In this document: positions 25,580-35,227 of the stretch, one piece after another
Layout of the letters: the number at the start of each line of letters is the position of its first letter
How positions within the stretch are numbered: position 1 is the first letter of the stretch
Assembly (NCBI RefSeq): GCF_016065055.1
Contig: NZ_CP065856.1
Coordinates: 1,921,836 to 1,985,835, forward strand
DNA length: 64,000 bases
Origin: Halosimplex litoreum
GTDB taxonomy: Archaea; Halobacteriota; Halobacteria; Halobacteriales; Haloarculaceae
Reading direction: 5' to 3'
Position numbers and translations under genes: made by a program
Notes under the pieces: model-generated
What the model saw: the letters and a program-made list of their open reading frames with translations, nothing else
The model's database searches: none
What the model was told of the DNA's origin: nothing

Positions 25580-25867
25580 TCAGGCGTCTTCGACGAGTTC
25601 GCCGATGCGGTCGATCGGCAGCCCCTGCATGGTCTTGGTGTCGAGGCCGTGGCGCTCGATGGCCTGAGTCACCTGAAACGCCCGTTCCTGGTCGTCGACG
25701 GCGTAGACGATCAGGAAGTCGTAGTCGCCGAGGACGGCGTGGGTGTCGACGACCTCGCCGCCGAGCTCCCGGATCTCATCGCGGATCGACCCCCAGACCG
25801 AGACGAGTTCCTGCGGGTTCTGGTACTCCGCTTCGTCCACGTCGACTTCCGTGAGGTACGTGGGCAT
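25580..25867 (-). CDS. GYD domain protein
   Basis: 95 residues. The ferredoxin-like GYD fold is shown by GGEVVDTHAVLGDYDFLIVYAVDD, the LGxYDxxxxxxxPD pattern of this family. Probably a small dimeric cytosolic protein of unknown role. ATG 25867 opens MPTYLTEVDV. Confidence 0.82.
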   Translation of the reverse strand: MPTYLTEVDVDEAEYQNPQELVSVWGSIRDEIRELGGEVVDTHAVLGDYDFLIVYAVDDQERAFQVTQAIERHGLDTKTMQGLPIDRIGELVEDA

Positions 25868-26019
25868 CGGTATCGACTCGCACAACGTGCGGGGGGCAGT
25901 TGAGGCTGACGGCCGCGGAAGACCCGCGGACCCAACGGGCCCGCGGCCGTGGAGCGGTGGCGGTCGGGAGGAAAGCATGTTCGTCCGCGCAGTCCGCTCG
26001 CGGTCACCGGTCGCCGCCG

Positions 26020-26364
26020 CTACAGTTCGCCGTCGGGCAACTGGTCGAACGCCGCGGGGTCCTCCCACAGCTCGTGGAGGGTACCCGCCGCGAGGAACCT
26101 GGTCGGGGCGGCGACCCACTCGGTGGTCACGGGGTCGGACAGCTCCGGCGCGTCGGTCTCGAACCACCAGGCGACGTAGCGGCCGTCGGCCAGCCGCGCC
26201 GTCGGATACATCTGCCCGTCGACCTCGACGTCGACCCGGGTCTCGTCGTCGACCGGCGGGCGCTCGTCGCCGTCGGTCGCGACGCTGATCTCGATAGGGA
26301 TCGACCGCTCTCCGCCCGCCTCGCCGACACCTGTGTCGTCGCCGTGTTCCGTGGTCGGGATCAT
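26020..26364 (-). CDS. Haloarchaeal conserved protein, function unknown
   Basis: 114 residues, acidic, with a beta-rich core (RVDVEVDGQMYPTARLADGRYVAWWFETD). A GTG at 26394 could extend the frame, but a TTTATG-type TATA element on the minus strand near 26398-26404 would then overlap the start; ATG 26364 lies about 30 bases downstream of it and fits a leaderless transcript. No family is recognised. Confidence 0.65.
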   Translation of the reverse strand: MIPTTEHGDDTGVGEAGGERSIPIEISVATDGDERPPVDDETRVDVEVDGQMYPTARLADGRYVAWWFETDAPELSDPVTTEWVAAPTRFLAAGTLHELWEDPAAFDQLPDGEL

Positions 26365-26492
26365 CCTCGTCTCGGTTCCAGAGGAGACGCTCACGCCACA
26401 TAAACCCCAGTCGGTCAGGCGTCAGACGCCGCGCGGTCGTGCGGTTCTCCGCCACCGAAAGGGGCGACGGACAGCGGTCGATAGCCGCTCGT

Positions 26493-27317
26493 TCAGACCC
26501 CACTGAACGCGGAGAAGCCGCCGTCGACCGGGATCACCGCGCCGTGGACGAACGACGAACCCGGCGCCAGCAGCCACAGCACCGTCGTCGCCAGGTCCTC
26601 GGGGTCGCCGAACCGACGCTGGGGCGTGTGTTCGACGATCGACTCGCCGCGGTCGGTGTACTCGCCGGTCTCCTCGTCGATCAGCAGGTATCGGTTCTGC
26701 TCGGTCAGGAAGAAGCCGGGCGCGATCGCGTTGACGCGCACGTCCGGCGAGTACTCGTGGGCGACGTGGACCGCCAGCCACTCGGTGAAATTCGAGACGG
26801 CGGCCTTCGCGCCCGCGTAGGCGGGGATCTTGGTCAGCGGCGTGACCGCCGCCATCGACGACACGTTCAGGATCACGCCCTCGCCCTGCTCGACGATGTG
26901 CTCACCGAACGCCTGGGTCGCCAGCACCGTCCCGACGAAGTTGACGTTCAGCACGTCCTCGAAGCCCTCGGTCGTGAGGTCGAAAAAGGAGGTGTCCTGC
27001 CCCGTCGTCGCCGCGGGGTCGTTGCCCCCCGCCGCGTTGATCAGGGCGTCGATGCGTCCGAACTCCTCGCGGACCGTCTCGGCGGCCGCCTCCAACTCGG
27101 CCCTGTCGAGGACCGACGCCGGCAGCGTGAGGTGCTCGACGTCCATCGCCGCGAGTTCGTCGCTCGTCTCCGCCAGCCCCTCCTCGCCGCGGGCGAGGAT
27201 GGCGACTCTCCCGCCGTTGGCCCCGATCGCCTTCGCCATCGCGGACCCGAGTTCACCCGAGCCGCCGGTGATCACGCACACGCTTCCGTCGAGGTCGAAC
27301 CCGTCCGGGACGCTCAT
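26493..27317 (-). CDS. SDR family oxidoreductase, D-mannonate-oxidoreductase-like
   Basis: 274 residues, classical short-chain dehydrogenase. NAD(P)-binding TGGSGELG (about 17-24), NAAGG (about 94), and catalytic Ser and YxxxK in NVSSMAAVTPLTKIPAYAGAK. The end PVDGGFSAFSGV matches the D-mannonate/fructuronate reductase group of SDRs, so a sugar-acid role is plausible (inference). The 296 bases between this gene and the next contain no gene I can support. Confidence 0.85.
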   Translation of the reverse strand: MSVPDGFDLDGSVCVITGGSGELGSAMAKAIGANGGRVAILARGEEGLAETSDELAAMDVEHLTLPASVLDRAELEAAAETVREEFGRIDALINAAGGNDPAATTGQDTSFFDLTTEGFEDVLNVNFVGTVLATQAFGEHIVEQGEGVILNVSSMAAVTPLTKIPAYAGAKAAVSNFTEWLAVHVAHEYSPDVRVNAIAPGFFLTEQNRYLLIDEETGEYTDRGESIVEHTPQRRFGDPEDLATTVLWLLAPGSSFVHGAVIPVDGGFSAFSGV

Positions 27318-27613
27318 ATCTCGACTCCTCTGGACACAGCCGCAAGAACGTTGTTATCGCCGTATCGCGCGACTCGCGGGCGGCGTGGCAGGCACAGGGT
27401 TCCAGCGGCTTCCCTTCGGCCCCGCGTTCGTGGGGACCTCGGAGGGCATCGAGCGCGAGGTGCCGACCCGGTCCGCGCGGGTCGCCCGACGGCCGGACCG
27501 TCGAGCGCCGAGCGGCCGGGCCGTTCGCCGGTCGGCCCGGACACCCTTCGTAAGGCGTCGTTACCGTCGGTTCCCGCCCGTTACTTTTCCCGGGCGATTC
27601 CCCAGGGGAGCGT

Positions 27614-27850
27614 ATGGGCAAGGAACTCGAAGCGTTCGACCTGACTCGCGACGAGGCGGCCGACAAGCTCGAATCGCTCGCCGCGGATCTCAGGGGTGAC
27701 GGGAGTTTCGACGTGAACGTCGACAACCGCACCGTCCACCTCGCGCCCCCCGAGGACATCGGCATGGAGCTCGGCGTCCGGGAGATGTCCTCGCTCCTGC
27801 GGGGCGACCGCGAGGCCTTCACCGTGAAGCTCGAGTGGAAGCCGGAGTAG
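27614..27850 (+). CDS. Amphi-Trp domain protein
   Basis: 78 residues covering one amphi-Trp domain: an alpha-beta-beta unit with DLTRDEAADKLESLAADL and the closing EAFTVKLEWKPE with the conserved Trp. Function unknown; small, soluble and widespread in haloarchaea. A TTACTTTTCCC box near 27580 lies about 30 bases upstream. Confidence 0.88.
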   Translation: MGKELEAFDLTRDEAADKLESLAADLRGDGSFDVNVDNRTVHLAPPEDIGMELGVREMSSLLRGDREAFTVKLEWKPE

Positions 27851-27982
27851 CGGGTCGGTGCCGACCGCGACGGACGACCCGCCGCGCCCCACCGACCGCA
27901 CCGCGTCCGCCCCCGCGACCACGATCCGGTCGCGCTCTCCGCCGACGCCGCCTTTTTGCTCGGTCGGCGCGCGGGTCCGCCA

Positions 27983-28942
27983 ATGACGGTCGACCTGGCC
28001 TTCGTCGGCGCCGGCGGCATCGCCCAGTGGCAGCACTTCGACAACCTCGAATCCATCGACGACGCCCGGATCGTCGGGATCTGCGACGTGGACGCCGACA
28101 CCGCCGAGTCGGCGGCCGACCGCTTCGACGCGCCCGCCTTCTCCGACCACCACGCGCTCTACGCTGAGACCGACCCCGACGCCGTCTTCGTCTGTCTCCC
28201 GCCGTTCGCCCACGACGACCAGGAGATCGCCGCCGCCGAACACGGCTACGACCTGTTCGTCGAGAAGCCGCTCGCGCTCTCGGCCGAGAAGGCCCGCGAC
28301 ATCGAAGCGGCGATCGATGCCAACGACGTACTCGCGCAGGTCGGCTACGACTGGCGCTACTCGGCGGGCGTCGAACGCGCCCGCGAGATCCTGGCGGGTC
28401 GCGACGTGGGCTACGTCGACGGTTACTGGTGGGGCGGCGTCGCCGGCGGCGCGGACCACTGGTGGCGCCACGCCGAGAAGTCCGGCGGCCAGGTCGTCGA
28501 GCAGGCCACCCACGTCTACGACACCGTCCGCCACCTCGTCGGTGACGTCGAGCGCGTCGCCGCGGCGGGGAGCCACCGCCTCGCCGACGAAGTGGACTTC
28601 TCCGACGCCACCTCGGCGACGATGACTCACGAGAACGGGGCGATATCGCACGTCTCGACCACCTGCGCCGCCGAGGACGACGAGCACGGCCTCGAAGTCG
28701 TCGCCGACGGCGCGACCCTGGAAGTGACCGAGCAGTCGGTCTCGGGCGTCGTCGACGGCGAGGCGATCGACGAGGAATTCGACCGCAACCCCTACGCCGC
28801 CGAGGTCGAGTCGTTCGTCGACGCCGTGGCGTCGGGCGACGGCGCCGGCCTGCGCTCGCCCTACGGCGACGCCCGCAAAACCTTCGAGCTGACGCTGGCG
28901 GTCAACGAGTCGATCGAGGACGGCGAGCCCGTGGAGCTGTAG
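27983..28942 (+). CDS. Gfo/Idh/MocA family oxidoreductase
   Basis: 319 residues. N-terminal Rossmann fold with VGAGGIAQWQH (8-18) and the family motif EKPLALS (about 95), where Lys is catalytic. The C-terminal alpha/beta domain has GGQVVEQATHVYDTVRHLVG with the expected His. It probably oxidises a sugar or inositol with NAD(P). ATG 27983 is supported by the immediate start of the Rossmann strand. Confidence 0.88.
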   Translation: MTVDLAFVGAGGIAQWQHFDNLESIDDARIVGICDVDADTAESAADRFDAPAFSDHHALYAETDPDAVFVCLPPFAHDDQEIAAAEHGYDLFVEKPLALSAEKARDIEAAIDANDVLAQVGYDWRYSAGVERAREILAGRDVGYVDGYWWGGVAGGADHWWRHAEKSGGQVVEQATHVYDTVRHLVGDVERVAAAGSHRLADEVDFSDATSATMTHENGAISHVSTTCAAEDDEHGLEVVADGATLEVTEQSVSGVVDGEAIDEEFDRNPYAAEVESFVDAVASGDGAGLRSPYGDARKTFELTLAVNESIEDGEPVEL

Positions 28943-28961
28943 AACGTCGACGTGCGGTCGG

Positions 28962-30518
28962 CTACTCCAGCAGGCTCTCGCCGGTCATCGCCGCCGGTTT
29001 CTCGACGTCCAGCAGCTCCAGCAGCGTCGGCGCGAGGTCTTCGAGCGCGCCGCCCTCCCGCACGAGACGGCCGCCGTCGGTGCCGTCGGGCGCGACGTAG
29101 ATCAGCGGGACGGGATTGGTCGTGTGGGCGGTGTAGGGCTCCGCTTCGGTCCCCATGTCGTCGGCGTTGCCGTGATCGGCGGTGACGAGGACGTGACCGC
29201 CCGCGATCCGAACCGCCTCGACCAGTCGGCCGAGTTGCTCGTCGACCGCCTCGACCGCCGCGACGGCGGCGTCGAAGTCGCCGGTGTGGCCGACCATGTC
29301 CGGGTTGGCGTAGTTGCAGACCAGGAGATCGGGATCCCGGTCCTCGATCGTCTCGATGGCGGTGTCGGTCACCTCGGCGGCGCTCATCTCGGGCTTCCGG
29401 TCGTAGGTCGGCACGTCCGGGCTGGGGACGATCTCGCGGATCTCGCCGTCGAACTCCACCTCGCGGCCCCCGTTGAGGAAGTAGGTGACGTGGGCGTACT
29501 TCTCGGTCTCGGCGAGTCTGAGCTGGGTGTGGCCCGTCTCCGAGACGACCTCGCCGAGGGTGTCTTCGGGGCGGACCGGGGGGAACGCGGTCGGCAAGTC
29601 GAAGGTCTCGTCGTACTGGGTCATCGTCACGACGCGGGTCTCGGGCGGGTCGGTGCGGCCGCCCCAGGCGTCGGCGCGGATGTCCGCGAGCATCCGCGTG
29701 AGCTGGCGAGCGCGGTCCGAGCGGAAGTTGAAGAAGACGACGCTATCGCCCTCGTCGAGGGCGGGCTGGCCTTCGATCAGCGTCGGCTCGACGAACTCGT
29801 CGGTGTCGCCCCGATCGTAGGAGTCGGTGACGGCCTCGACCGCGGAGTCGGCCTCGTGGCCGGCGTGGCGGTCGACGATGGCGTCGTAGGCCAGTTCGGT
29901 GCGGTTCCAGTTCTGGTCGCGGTCCATCGCGTAGTAGCGACCCGAGACCGTCGCGACGTGGCCCGTCCCCAGCTCGTCGGCGTGGGCCTCCAGGTCGGCG
30001 AGGTACTCCTCGCCGCCGGTCGGGGAGGTGTCGCGGCCGTCGGTGAAGGCGTGGGTGACGGCCTCGACCCCCTCGTCGGCGGCGAGTTCGATCAGCGCGT
30101 GGAGGTGGGACTGGTAGGAATGGACGCCGCCGTCCGACACGAGGCCCATGAAGTGGACGCGACCGTCGTTGTCGTCGGCGTAGTCGAACGCCGACAGGAT
30201 CGCCTCGTTGTCGTCGATGGCGCCGTCGCCCTGGGGGTCCGGGCGTTCGCGACCGCGCCAGCGGTCGATGGCGTCGGTGACGCGGGCCGATTCCTGGACG
30301 ACGACGCGGCCGGCGCCGATGTTGAGATGGCCCACTTCGGAGTTGCCCATCTGGCCCTCGGGCAGGCCGACGCGGCGACCGGAGGTGACGAGCGTGCCGT
30401 GGCCCCCGGCCGACCAGAGGCGGTCGAAGTTCGGCGTCTCGGCGGCGGCGACGGCGTCGCGGACGCCCTCGTCGGGGTTGAGCGCCCAGCCGTCGAGGAT
30501 GACGAGCGCGGCTTGCAT
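28962..30518 (-). CDS. gpmI: 2,3-bisphosphoglycerate-independent phosphoglycerate mutase
   Basis: Interconverts 3- and 2-phosphoglycerate. 518 residues, the usual length. Alkaline phosphatase-like fold with the nucleophile Ser60 in GNSEVGHLNIGAGR, metal sites in MGLVSDGGVHS, HAFTDGRDT, NYANPDMVGHTG and VTADHGNAD. An open frame continues upstream without Met-led homology; ATG 30518 (MQAALVILDGW) is the family N-terminus. Confidence 0.96.
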   Translation of the reverse strand: MQAALVILDGWALNPDEGVRDAVAAAETPNFDRLWSAGGHGTLVTSGRRVGLPEGQMGNSEVGHLNIGAGRVVVQESARVTDAIDRWRGRERPDPQGDGAIDDNEAILSAFDYADDNDGRVHFMGLVSDGGVHSYQSHLHALIELAADEGVEAVTHAFTDGRDTSPTGGEEYLADLEAHADELGTGHVATVSGRYYAMDRDQNWNRTELAYDAIVDRHAGHEADSAVEAVTDSYDRGDTDEFVEPTLIEGQPALDEGDSVVFFNFRSDRARQLTRMLADIRADAWGGRTDPPETRVVTMTQYDETFDLPTAFPPVRPEDTLGEVVSETGHTQLRLAETEKYAHVTYFLNGGREVEFDGEIREIVPSPDVPTYDRKPEMSAAEVTDTAIETIEDRDPDLLVCNYANPDMVGHTGDFDAAVAAVEAVDEQLGRLVEAVRIAGGHVLVTADHGNADDMGTEAEPYTAHTTNPVPLIYVAPDGTDGGRLVREGGALEDLAPTLLELLDVEKPAAMTGESLLE

Positions 30519-30658
30519 ACTCGGTCCTCCGCCCGGACCGCCCAAGTCGGTGTCGGTCAGCGCCGGCCCGCTCGGCGCCGAAGCGTGCGATCCGTTGTCA
30601 CCGCCCGGATCACCCGGTTCGGGGAACCTTATTGTGAGTGGCCGACCGTCGTTCACCT

Positions 30659-31051
30659 ATGGACGCGCAACTGCTGTCGGACGACCTCGCCGACCAGATC
30701 GTGACGACGGCCCGGACCGCGACCGGCGACAGCCTCCGGTCGGTGACCTACTTCACACGCTCGGATTTCGAGCAGCTGTACCTCCGCGAGGACCTCGAAC
30801 GCGACGCCGACCTGGACACCTTCGTCGGCCACGAGTGGCGCGGCTTCCGCGACACGCGCAACGCCTACCAGTCCTCGGAACTCGGCGAGTACCGCTACAC
30901 CATCCGGGCCTTTACCAACGGGTTCCTCCTCCGGGTGACCCACGAGCGGGCCGGCGTCCTCATCACCACCGACGGCCTGTCGATGCAGTCCTACGACGAG
31001 ATCGCCGAGGCCATCGAGAAGATGCTCGCCGAGGACCCGACCACCGAATGA
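30659..31051 (+). CDS. DUF7522-type haloarchaeal protein
   Basis: 130 residues, acidic alpha/beta protein (SLRSVTYFTRSDFEQLYLRED, GHEWRGFRDT, LLRVTHERAGVLITTDG). I recall it as DUF7522; function unknown. The stop overlaps the start of nurA (ATGA), so the two are translationally coupled, which hints at a link to DNA end processing. A TTATTG box lies about 30 bases before the ATG. Confidence 0.75.
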   Translation: MDAQLLSDDLADQIVTTARTATGDSLRSVTYFTRSDFEQLYLREDLERDADLDTFVGHEWRGFRDTRNAYQSSELGEYRYTIRAFTNGFLLRVTHERAGVLITTDGLSMQSYDEIAEAIEKMLAEDPTTE

Positions 31052-32304
31052 CGCTGGACCCCGTCCACGTCGACGGCATCGCCCGTCTGGCCGGCCGCGT
31101 CGGCGAGGGCGTCGACGAGGACGACCACGCCGAGGCCGCCGAGACGGTGTGGGCCGACTTTCTCGACCCGCTCTACCGCGACGGCGACCCCGTCCTCGAA
31201 CCGCTGGGCGAACAGTGCCGCGAGAAGGTCCCGATCGACGCCGCCGCGCTGCGCGAGGCCCCGTTCCCCACCCAGCACGGGCTCGATTCGGGGACGATCA
31301 ACCCCACGACCTTCAAGAACGGGCTCGTGCTCGACGTGTCCCAGGCCGCGATGGCCGCCGTCCCCTCCGATCTCGACCTCCACCGCGCGCGCACCATCGT
31401 GATGACCGCCCACTCCAACGACGACACCTACCGGATCGGCCAGGAGGACTGGACGATGCACGACGAGGGGTACGTCCGCGAGCGCGCCCTGCACGCCCCC
31501 AGCGTCGACCGATACGAACAGAACGTCGTCCACGCCCTGGCCCTCTACCTCGCCGAGAGCGAGCACGCCCGCGAGCAGGCCGAGATCGTCGACGATCTGT
31601 TGATCCTCGACGGGCCGCTCTACCCGACTGGCCTCCTCAAGTGGGGCGAGCGTGACACGGAGCTGGCCGACTTGCTCCTCGAAGACGAGCGACCGCGCGA
31701 CGTGGTCGAGAACTACGTCCGACTCGTCGAGACCTTCGTCGACCGGGACGTACCGCTCGTCGGGTTCATCAAGAACAGCACCGCCAAGGCGATCACGCGG
31801 GTCGTCCGCGAGAAGGCCAACGCCCCGTGGGCCAACGACAACGCCTTCTTCCAGCGCGTGCTCGCCCGGCGCGACGGCAGCGGCGACCTGCGGACCGACG
31901 CGCTCACCGCGACTGGGTGGTTCCGCTCGCGGGTCGGCACCGACCGCGTGATGGCCGCCGACGGCGACGCGCTCGGCATCGACCGACGCCTCGACCCGTC
32001 GGCCTACGAGGTCAGCTTCTTCGTGCTGTACGACCCGCGTGACGACCTCTGTTACCGCGTCGAGGCGCCCTACGCGTTTACCGCCGACGAGGACACCCGC
32101 GAGGCGCTGCGCCTGCAGGTGCTCCACGACGTGGCCGGCGAGCAGGGACCGCCGCTCGCCGTCGCCAAGGCCGACGAACTCGCCCACATCGACCGCCAGG
32201 CCAACGAGCAACTGCGCCGGCGTATCGAGCGCGAACTCGGTAGCGACCGCCACCTCGAGTACGACGACAAGCGCTGGGGCGTCGACGTCGAAGAGCTGGT
32301 TTGA
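31048..32304 (+). CDS. nurA: NurA-type 5'-3' nuclease
   Basis: 418 residues. The NurA fold is indicated by GLDSGTINPTTFKNGLVLDVSQAAMAA (metal-binding Asp with the following strand), LLILDGPLYPTG and VGFIKNSTAKAI. NurA works with HerA, Mre11 and Rad50 in resecting double-strand breaks; no herA, mre11 or rad50 is in this window. It is coupled to the preceding small gene by a 4-base overlap. Confidence 0.85.
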   Translation: MTLDPVHVDGIARLAGRVGEGVDEDDHAEAAETVWADFLDPLYRDGDPVLEPLGEQCREKVPIDAAALREAPFPTQHGLDSGTINPTTFKNGLVLDVSQAAMAAVPSDLDLHRARTIVMTAHSNDDTYRIGQEDWTMHDEGYVRERALHAPSVDRYEQNVVHALALYLAESEHAREQAEIVDDLLILDGPLYPTGLLKWGERDTELADLLLEDERPRDVVENYVRLVETFVDRDVPLVGFIKNSTAKAITRVVREKANAPWANDNAFFQRVLARRDGSGDLRTDALTATGWFRSRVGTDRVMAADGDALGIDRRLDPSAYEVSFFVLYDPRDDLCYRVEAPYAFTADEDTREALRLQVLHDVAGEQGPPLAVAKADELAHIDRQANEQLRRRIERELGSDRHLEYDDKRWGVDVEELV

Positions 32305-32507
32305 AGCCGCTACTCCGTGCTCCGGGCGTTCCTCGGTTCGGGAGTTTCGTGCAGGCGTGGAGGGGATACGTCGGTGGGCGGCCGGACCGATGCGGAGGTT
32401 CCGACGAGAAGTCGCAGGATAGCGGCCGGGTCGGGTGGAGCGTCAGACGTGCGTCGGGTGTCCGTCTGCCCTGTCTTTTTGCCCGAGCGACACCTCGGTT
32501 CGGAGGC

Positions 32508-32972
32508 ATGGCCGCGAACGCCGACCCACCAGAACAGGGGGAACTCCACCCATGCATCGACCGCCAGTCGGCGGGCGAGTCGTGCGGCCACTCGACGACC
32601 GACGCCGTCGACCCGACCGACGCCGGAGCGACGGACCGGACCGATCTCACGGTAGACTACACGGCCGAGTCGCTCTACCTGACGAAGATCGCACTGCTGG
32701 AAGCCAGAGTCGCGACGCTCGAATCGCGGCTCGAATCCAGCGAGGCCGACCGCCAGCACGTCGTCGACCGCTACGAACGCGTCCTCCAGGGACGCGACGC
32801 CTGCCGCGACGAACCACTCGTCGCAGACGAGTTCGACAGCGAAGCCAGCCGTTCCGCGGGCACCGACCGCACCACCGGAGACGACCGGACGACCGGAGAC
32901 GACCGCACCGCCGAGCGCGACGGCGACCGCTCGACCGGCCCGCTCGCCCGGCTCCGCGGACTGCTGAGCTAG
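32508..32972 (+). CDS. Hypothetical coiled-coil protein
   Basis: 154 residues. A Cys-containing N-terminus, a central coiled coil (about 55-95: SLYLTKIALLEARVATLESRLESSEADRQHVVDRYERVL) and a charged tail with a short tandem repeat (TTGDDRTTGDDRT). The TATA-like GTCTTTTTGCC lies about 30 bases upstream of ATG 32508. The region 32305-32507 holds nothing else I can support. No family is recognised. Confidence 0.6.
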   Translation: MAANADPPEQGELHPCIDRQSAGESCGHSTTDAVDPTDAGATDRTDLTVDYTAESLYLTKIALLEARVATLESRLESSEADRQHVVDRYERVLQGRDACRDEPLVADEFDSEASRSAGTDRTTGDDRTTGDDRTAERDGDRSTGPLARLRGLLS

Positions 32973-33046
32973 TCGCGGCCGTCGCGTGGGGAGGGTTCGT
33001 TTTCGAACGCGTCGAGAACCGACGGAAAGCGCCGCGGTAGCCGCTG

Positions 33047-34636
33047 TTACTGCCCGTTCAGGGAGATCTGCGTGATGTCGATGACGCGCTGGTCGTCGAG
33101 CAGCTGCGCGACGGTGTCGTCGGGGACGGGGTCGTCGAGGTTGTACACCGTGAGGGCCTCGCCGCCGATGGTCTCGCGACCGTTGAACATGCCGGCGATG
33201 TTCACGTCGGACTCGCCCAGCACCGTGCCGATGAAGCCGATGACGCCGGGCACGTCCTCGTTGCGGGCGACGAGCATGTGGCCGTGCGGGACGGCGTCGA
33301 CGCGGTAGCCGTCGATACGGACGATGCGGGCGTCGTCGCCGGCGAACTGCGTCCCGGAGACGCTGATGGACTCCTCGCCGTCGGAGACGGTGACGGTGAT
33401 GAGGCTCTGGAAGTCCTCGGCGGAGCTGGTCTTCGACTCGGTCACGTCGATGCCCCGCTCCTCGGCGATGCGCTCGGCGTTGACGGCGTTGACCTGCGTC
33501 TCGACGACGTCCTCGAAGACGCCCTTGAGCGCCGTCGCCGTCACGATCTCGGTGTCCTGGTCGGCGATGTCGCCGGCGTAGGTGACCTCCACGTCGGAGA
33601 CGCCGCCGTCGAACAGCTGGACGGCGATGGTCCCGGCGGTGTCGGCGAGTTCGAGGTACGGCTCGACGGCGGGGAACGCGCTCTCGTCCATCGACGGAGC
33701 GTTCAGCGCGTTGAGAACCGGCTCGCCGTTGAACGCGGCGACGATCTGGTCCGCGGTGGAGGTGGCGACGTGTTCCTGTGCGGCCTCGGTGGAGGCGCCC
33801 AGGTGGGGCGTGACGACGACGTCGTCGATCTCCAGCAGCGGGTTGTCCGGGTCGAGGGGCTCGTCGGCGAAGACGTCGATGGCGGCGCCCTTGAGGAGGC
33901 CGTCCTCGACGGCCTCGGCGAGGGCCGGCTCGTCGACGATGCCCCCGCGGGCGCAGTTGACGACGTAGCCGCCCTCGAGCTGGGCGAGCTGCTCCTCGCC
34001 GATCATGTTCTCGGTCTCGTCGGTCAGCGGCGTGTGGATGGTGATGAAGTCGGCACGGGAGAGACACTCGTCGAGGGAGTCGACGAGCTCGGCGCCGAAG
34101 CGCTCGGCGCGCTCCTGGCTGATGTAGGGGTCGTAGGTGACGAGATCCATGCCCAGCGCGTCGAGGCGGCGCGCGACCTCCTGACCCACGCGGCCGAAGC
34201 CGACGACGCCCAGCGTCTTCTCGTTGAGTTCGGTGCCGAGGAAGTCGCCCTTGGCCCACTCGCCGTCCCGGAGGCGGTTGTGAGCCTGCGGGATGGAACG
34301 GGCGGTCGCGAAGGCCATGGCGACGGAGTGTTCGGCGGCAGCGCGGACGTTGCCCTGCGGGGCGTTGGCGACGATGACGCCGTGGTCGGTGGCGGCCTCG
34401 ATATCGATGTTGTCGACGCCGATGCCGGCGCGGCCGACGATCTGGAGGTCCGGTGCGGCGGCGAACACCTCGGCGGTGACCTCCGTCCCCGAGCGGACGA
34501 CCATCCCGTCGGCCTCGGCGACGGCGTTCAGGAGCGCGTCGCCCTCTACGTCGTAGGCTGTCTCGACTTCGTGGCCCGCCTCGCGCAGCCGGTCCAGACC
34601 CGCGTCGGCGATCGGGTCCGTGACGAGTACCTTCAT
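33047..34636 (-). CDS. serA: D-3-phosphoglycerate dehydrogenase
   Basis: First step of serine synthesis. 529 residues, the long form. The NAD-binding domain (about 95-285) has VVGFGRVGQEVARRL and the catalytic Arg in CARGGIVDE, with His in HLGAST. An intervening ASB domain (about 310-450) and a C-terminal ACT domain (GVIGFIGTVLGESDVNIAG) for serine feedback follow. ATG 34636 is the first codon of the fold. The matching phosphatase gene serB lies 13 kb away. Confidence 0.95.
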   Translation of the reverse strand: MKVLVTDPIADAGLDRLREAGHEVETAYDVEGDALLNAVAEADGMVVRSGTEVTAEVFAAAPDLQIVGRAGIGVDNIDIEAATDHGVIVANAPQGNVRAAAEHSVAMAFATARSIPQAHNRLRDGEWAKGDFLGTELNEKTLGVVGFGRVGQEVARRLDALGMDLVTYDPYISQERAERFGAELVDSLDECLSRADFITIHTPLTDETENMIGEEQLAQLEGGYVVNCARGGIVDEPALAEAVEDGLLKGAAIDVFADEPLDPDNPLLEIDDVVVTPHLGASTEAAQEHVATSTADQIVAAFNGEPVLNALNAPSMDESAFPAVEPYLELADTAGTIAVQLFDGGVSDVEVTYAGDIADQDTEIVTATALKGVFEDVVETQVNAVNAERIAEERGIDVTESKTSSAEDFQSLITVTVSDGEESISVSGTQFAGDDARIVRIDGYRVDAVPHGHMLVARNEDVPGVIGFIGTVLGESDVNIAGMFNGRETIGGEALTVYNLDDPVPDDTVAQLLDDQRVIDITQISLNGQ

Positions 34637-34657
34637 GCGGGTGGGATCCGCTCGCCA

Positions 34658-34715
34658 GGGTATAACCCTTGTTTTCTCCGGACGCGGTCGAGGACACTAT
34701 CGACAGTGTCGACAC
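34658..34715 (-). promoter_or_regulatory. serA promoter with upstream palindromes
   Basis: A minus-strand TATA-like GTTATACC (about 34658-34665) lies 22-29 bases upstream of the start. Upstream are GACACT (34693-34698) and AGTGTC (34705-34710), overlapping the perfect palindrome GTGTCGACAC (34706-34715). These make three half-sites and look like a regulator-binding region. Confidence 0.45.
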
Positions 34716-34854
34716 AATCGCGAGCGGCCGGAACGACCCCTCGCGGTACGGGAACGGGGCGAGCGACGGCAGTCACGGACGATGAGAATCGGTCGAACGA
34801 GTAGTGGCGCGACGCGGCGTTCTGCGTCGGAAGCGGATCAGACGAGGACGGCCG

Positions 34855-35022
34855 TCACCGCCACTCCGGGAGGGTGGCGGCGTCGGCGAGCGGCGCTGTA
34901 AGATAGGCGTCGTCGCAGCTGATATCGGCGATTACGAGCGTCTCGGTGGATCCATCCTCGACGGAGGCCATGACTTCGGCGTTCGTTTCCACCTCGGCTT
35001 CAGCGACCATATCCGGCGCCAT
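34855..35022 (-). CDS. Small DUF7556-type protein
   Basis: 55 residues (MAPDMVAEAEV...), ending DDAYLTAPLADAATLPEWR, which I recall as a small haloarchaeal family (DUF7556). Function unknown. A minus-strand TATATA at 35047-35052 is 25-30 bases before ATG 35022 and favours that start for a leaderless mRNA; ATG 35034 would add four residues. Confidence 0.7.
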   Translation of the reverse strand: MAPDMVAEAEVETNAEVMASVEDGSTETLVIADISCDDAYLTAPLADAATLPEWR

Positions 35023-35227
35023 GCATGACAACATGTAGCAACCACCTATATACCTGTCGGAACCATTCTCATGCATTGAAAACCCGGTGTCAGACGCCCG
35101 TCAGACGTGCGAACGACGGCGAGTCGGGCGTCGGAAAGACTGCCGAGGGAGTTGGTGTGGGGAAGCGAGTAAGCGGTGCGGACCGGCGGGTTCGAGCGGA
35201 CGGGGACGAGCGGGCGCGTGGCGCAGG

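Noticed and set aside
33278..34804. 508-codon plus-strand frame opposite serA
   Set aside because: Composition is Gly/Asp/Val-biased antisense of SerA; no motifs.
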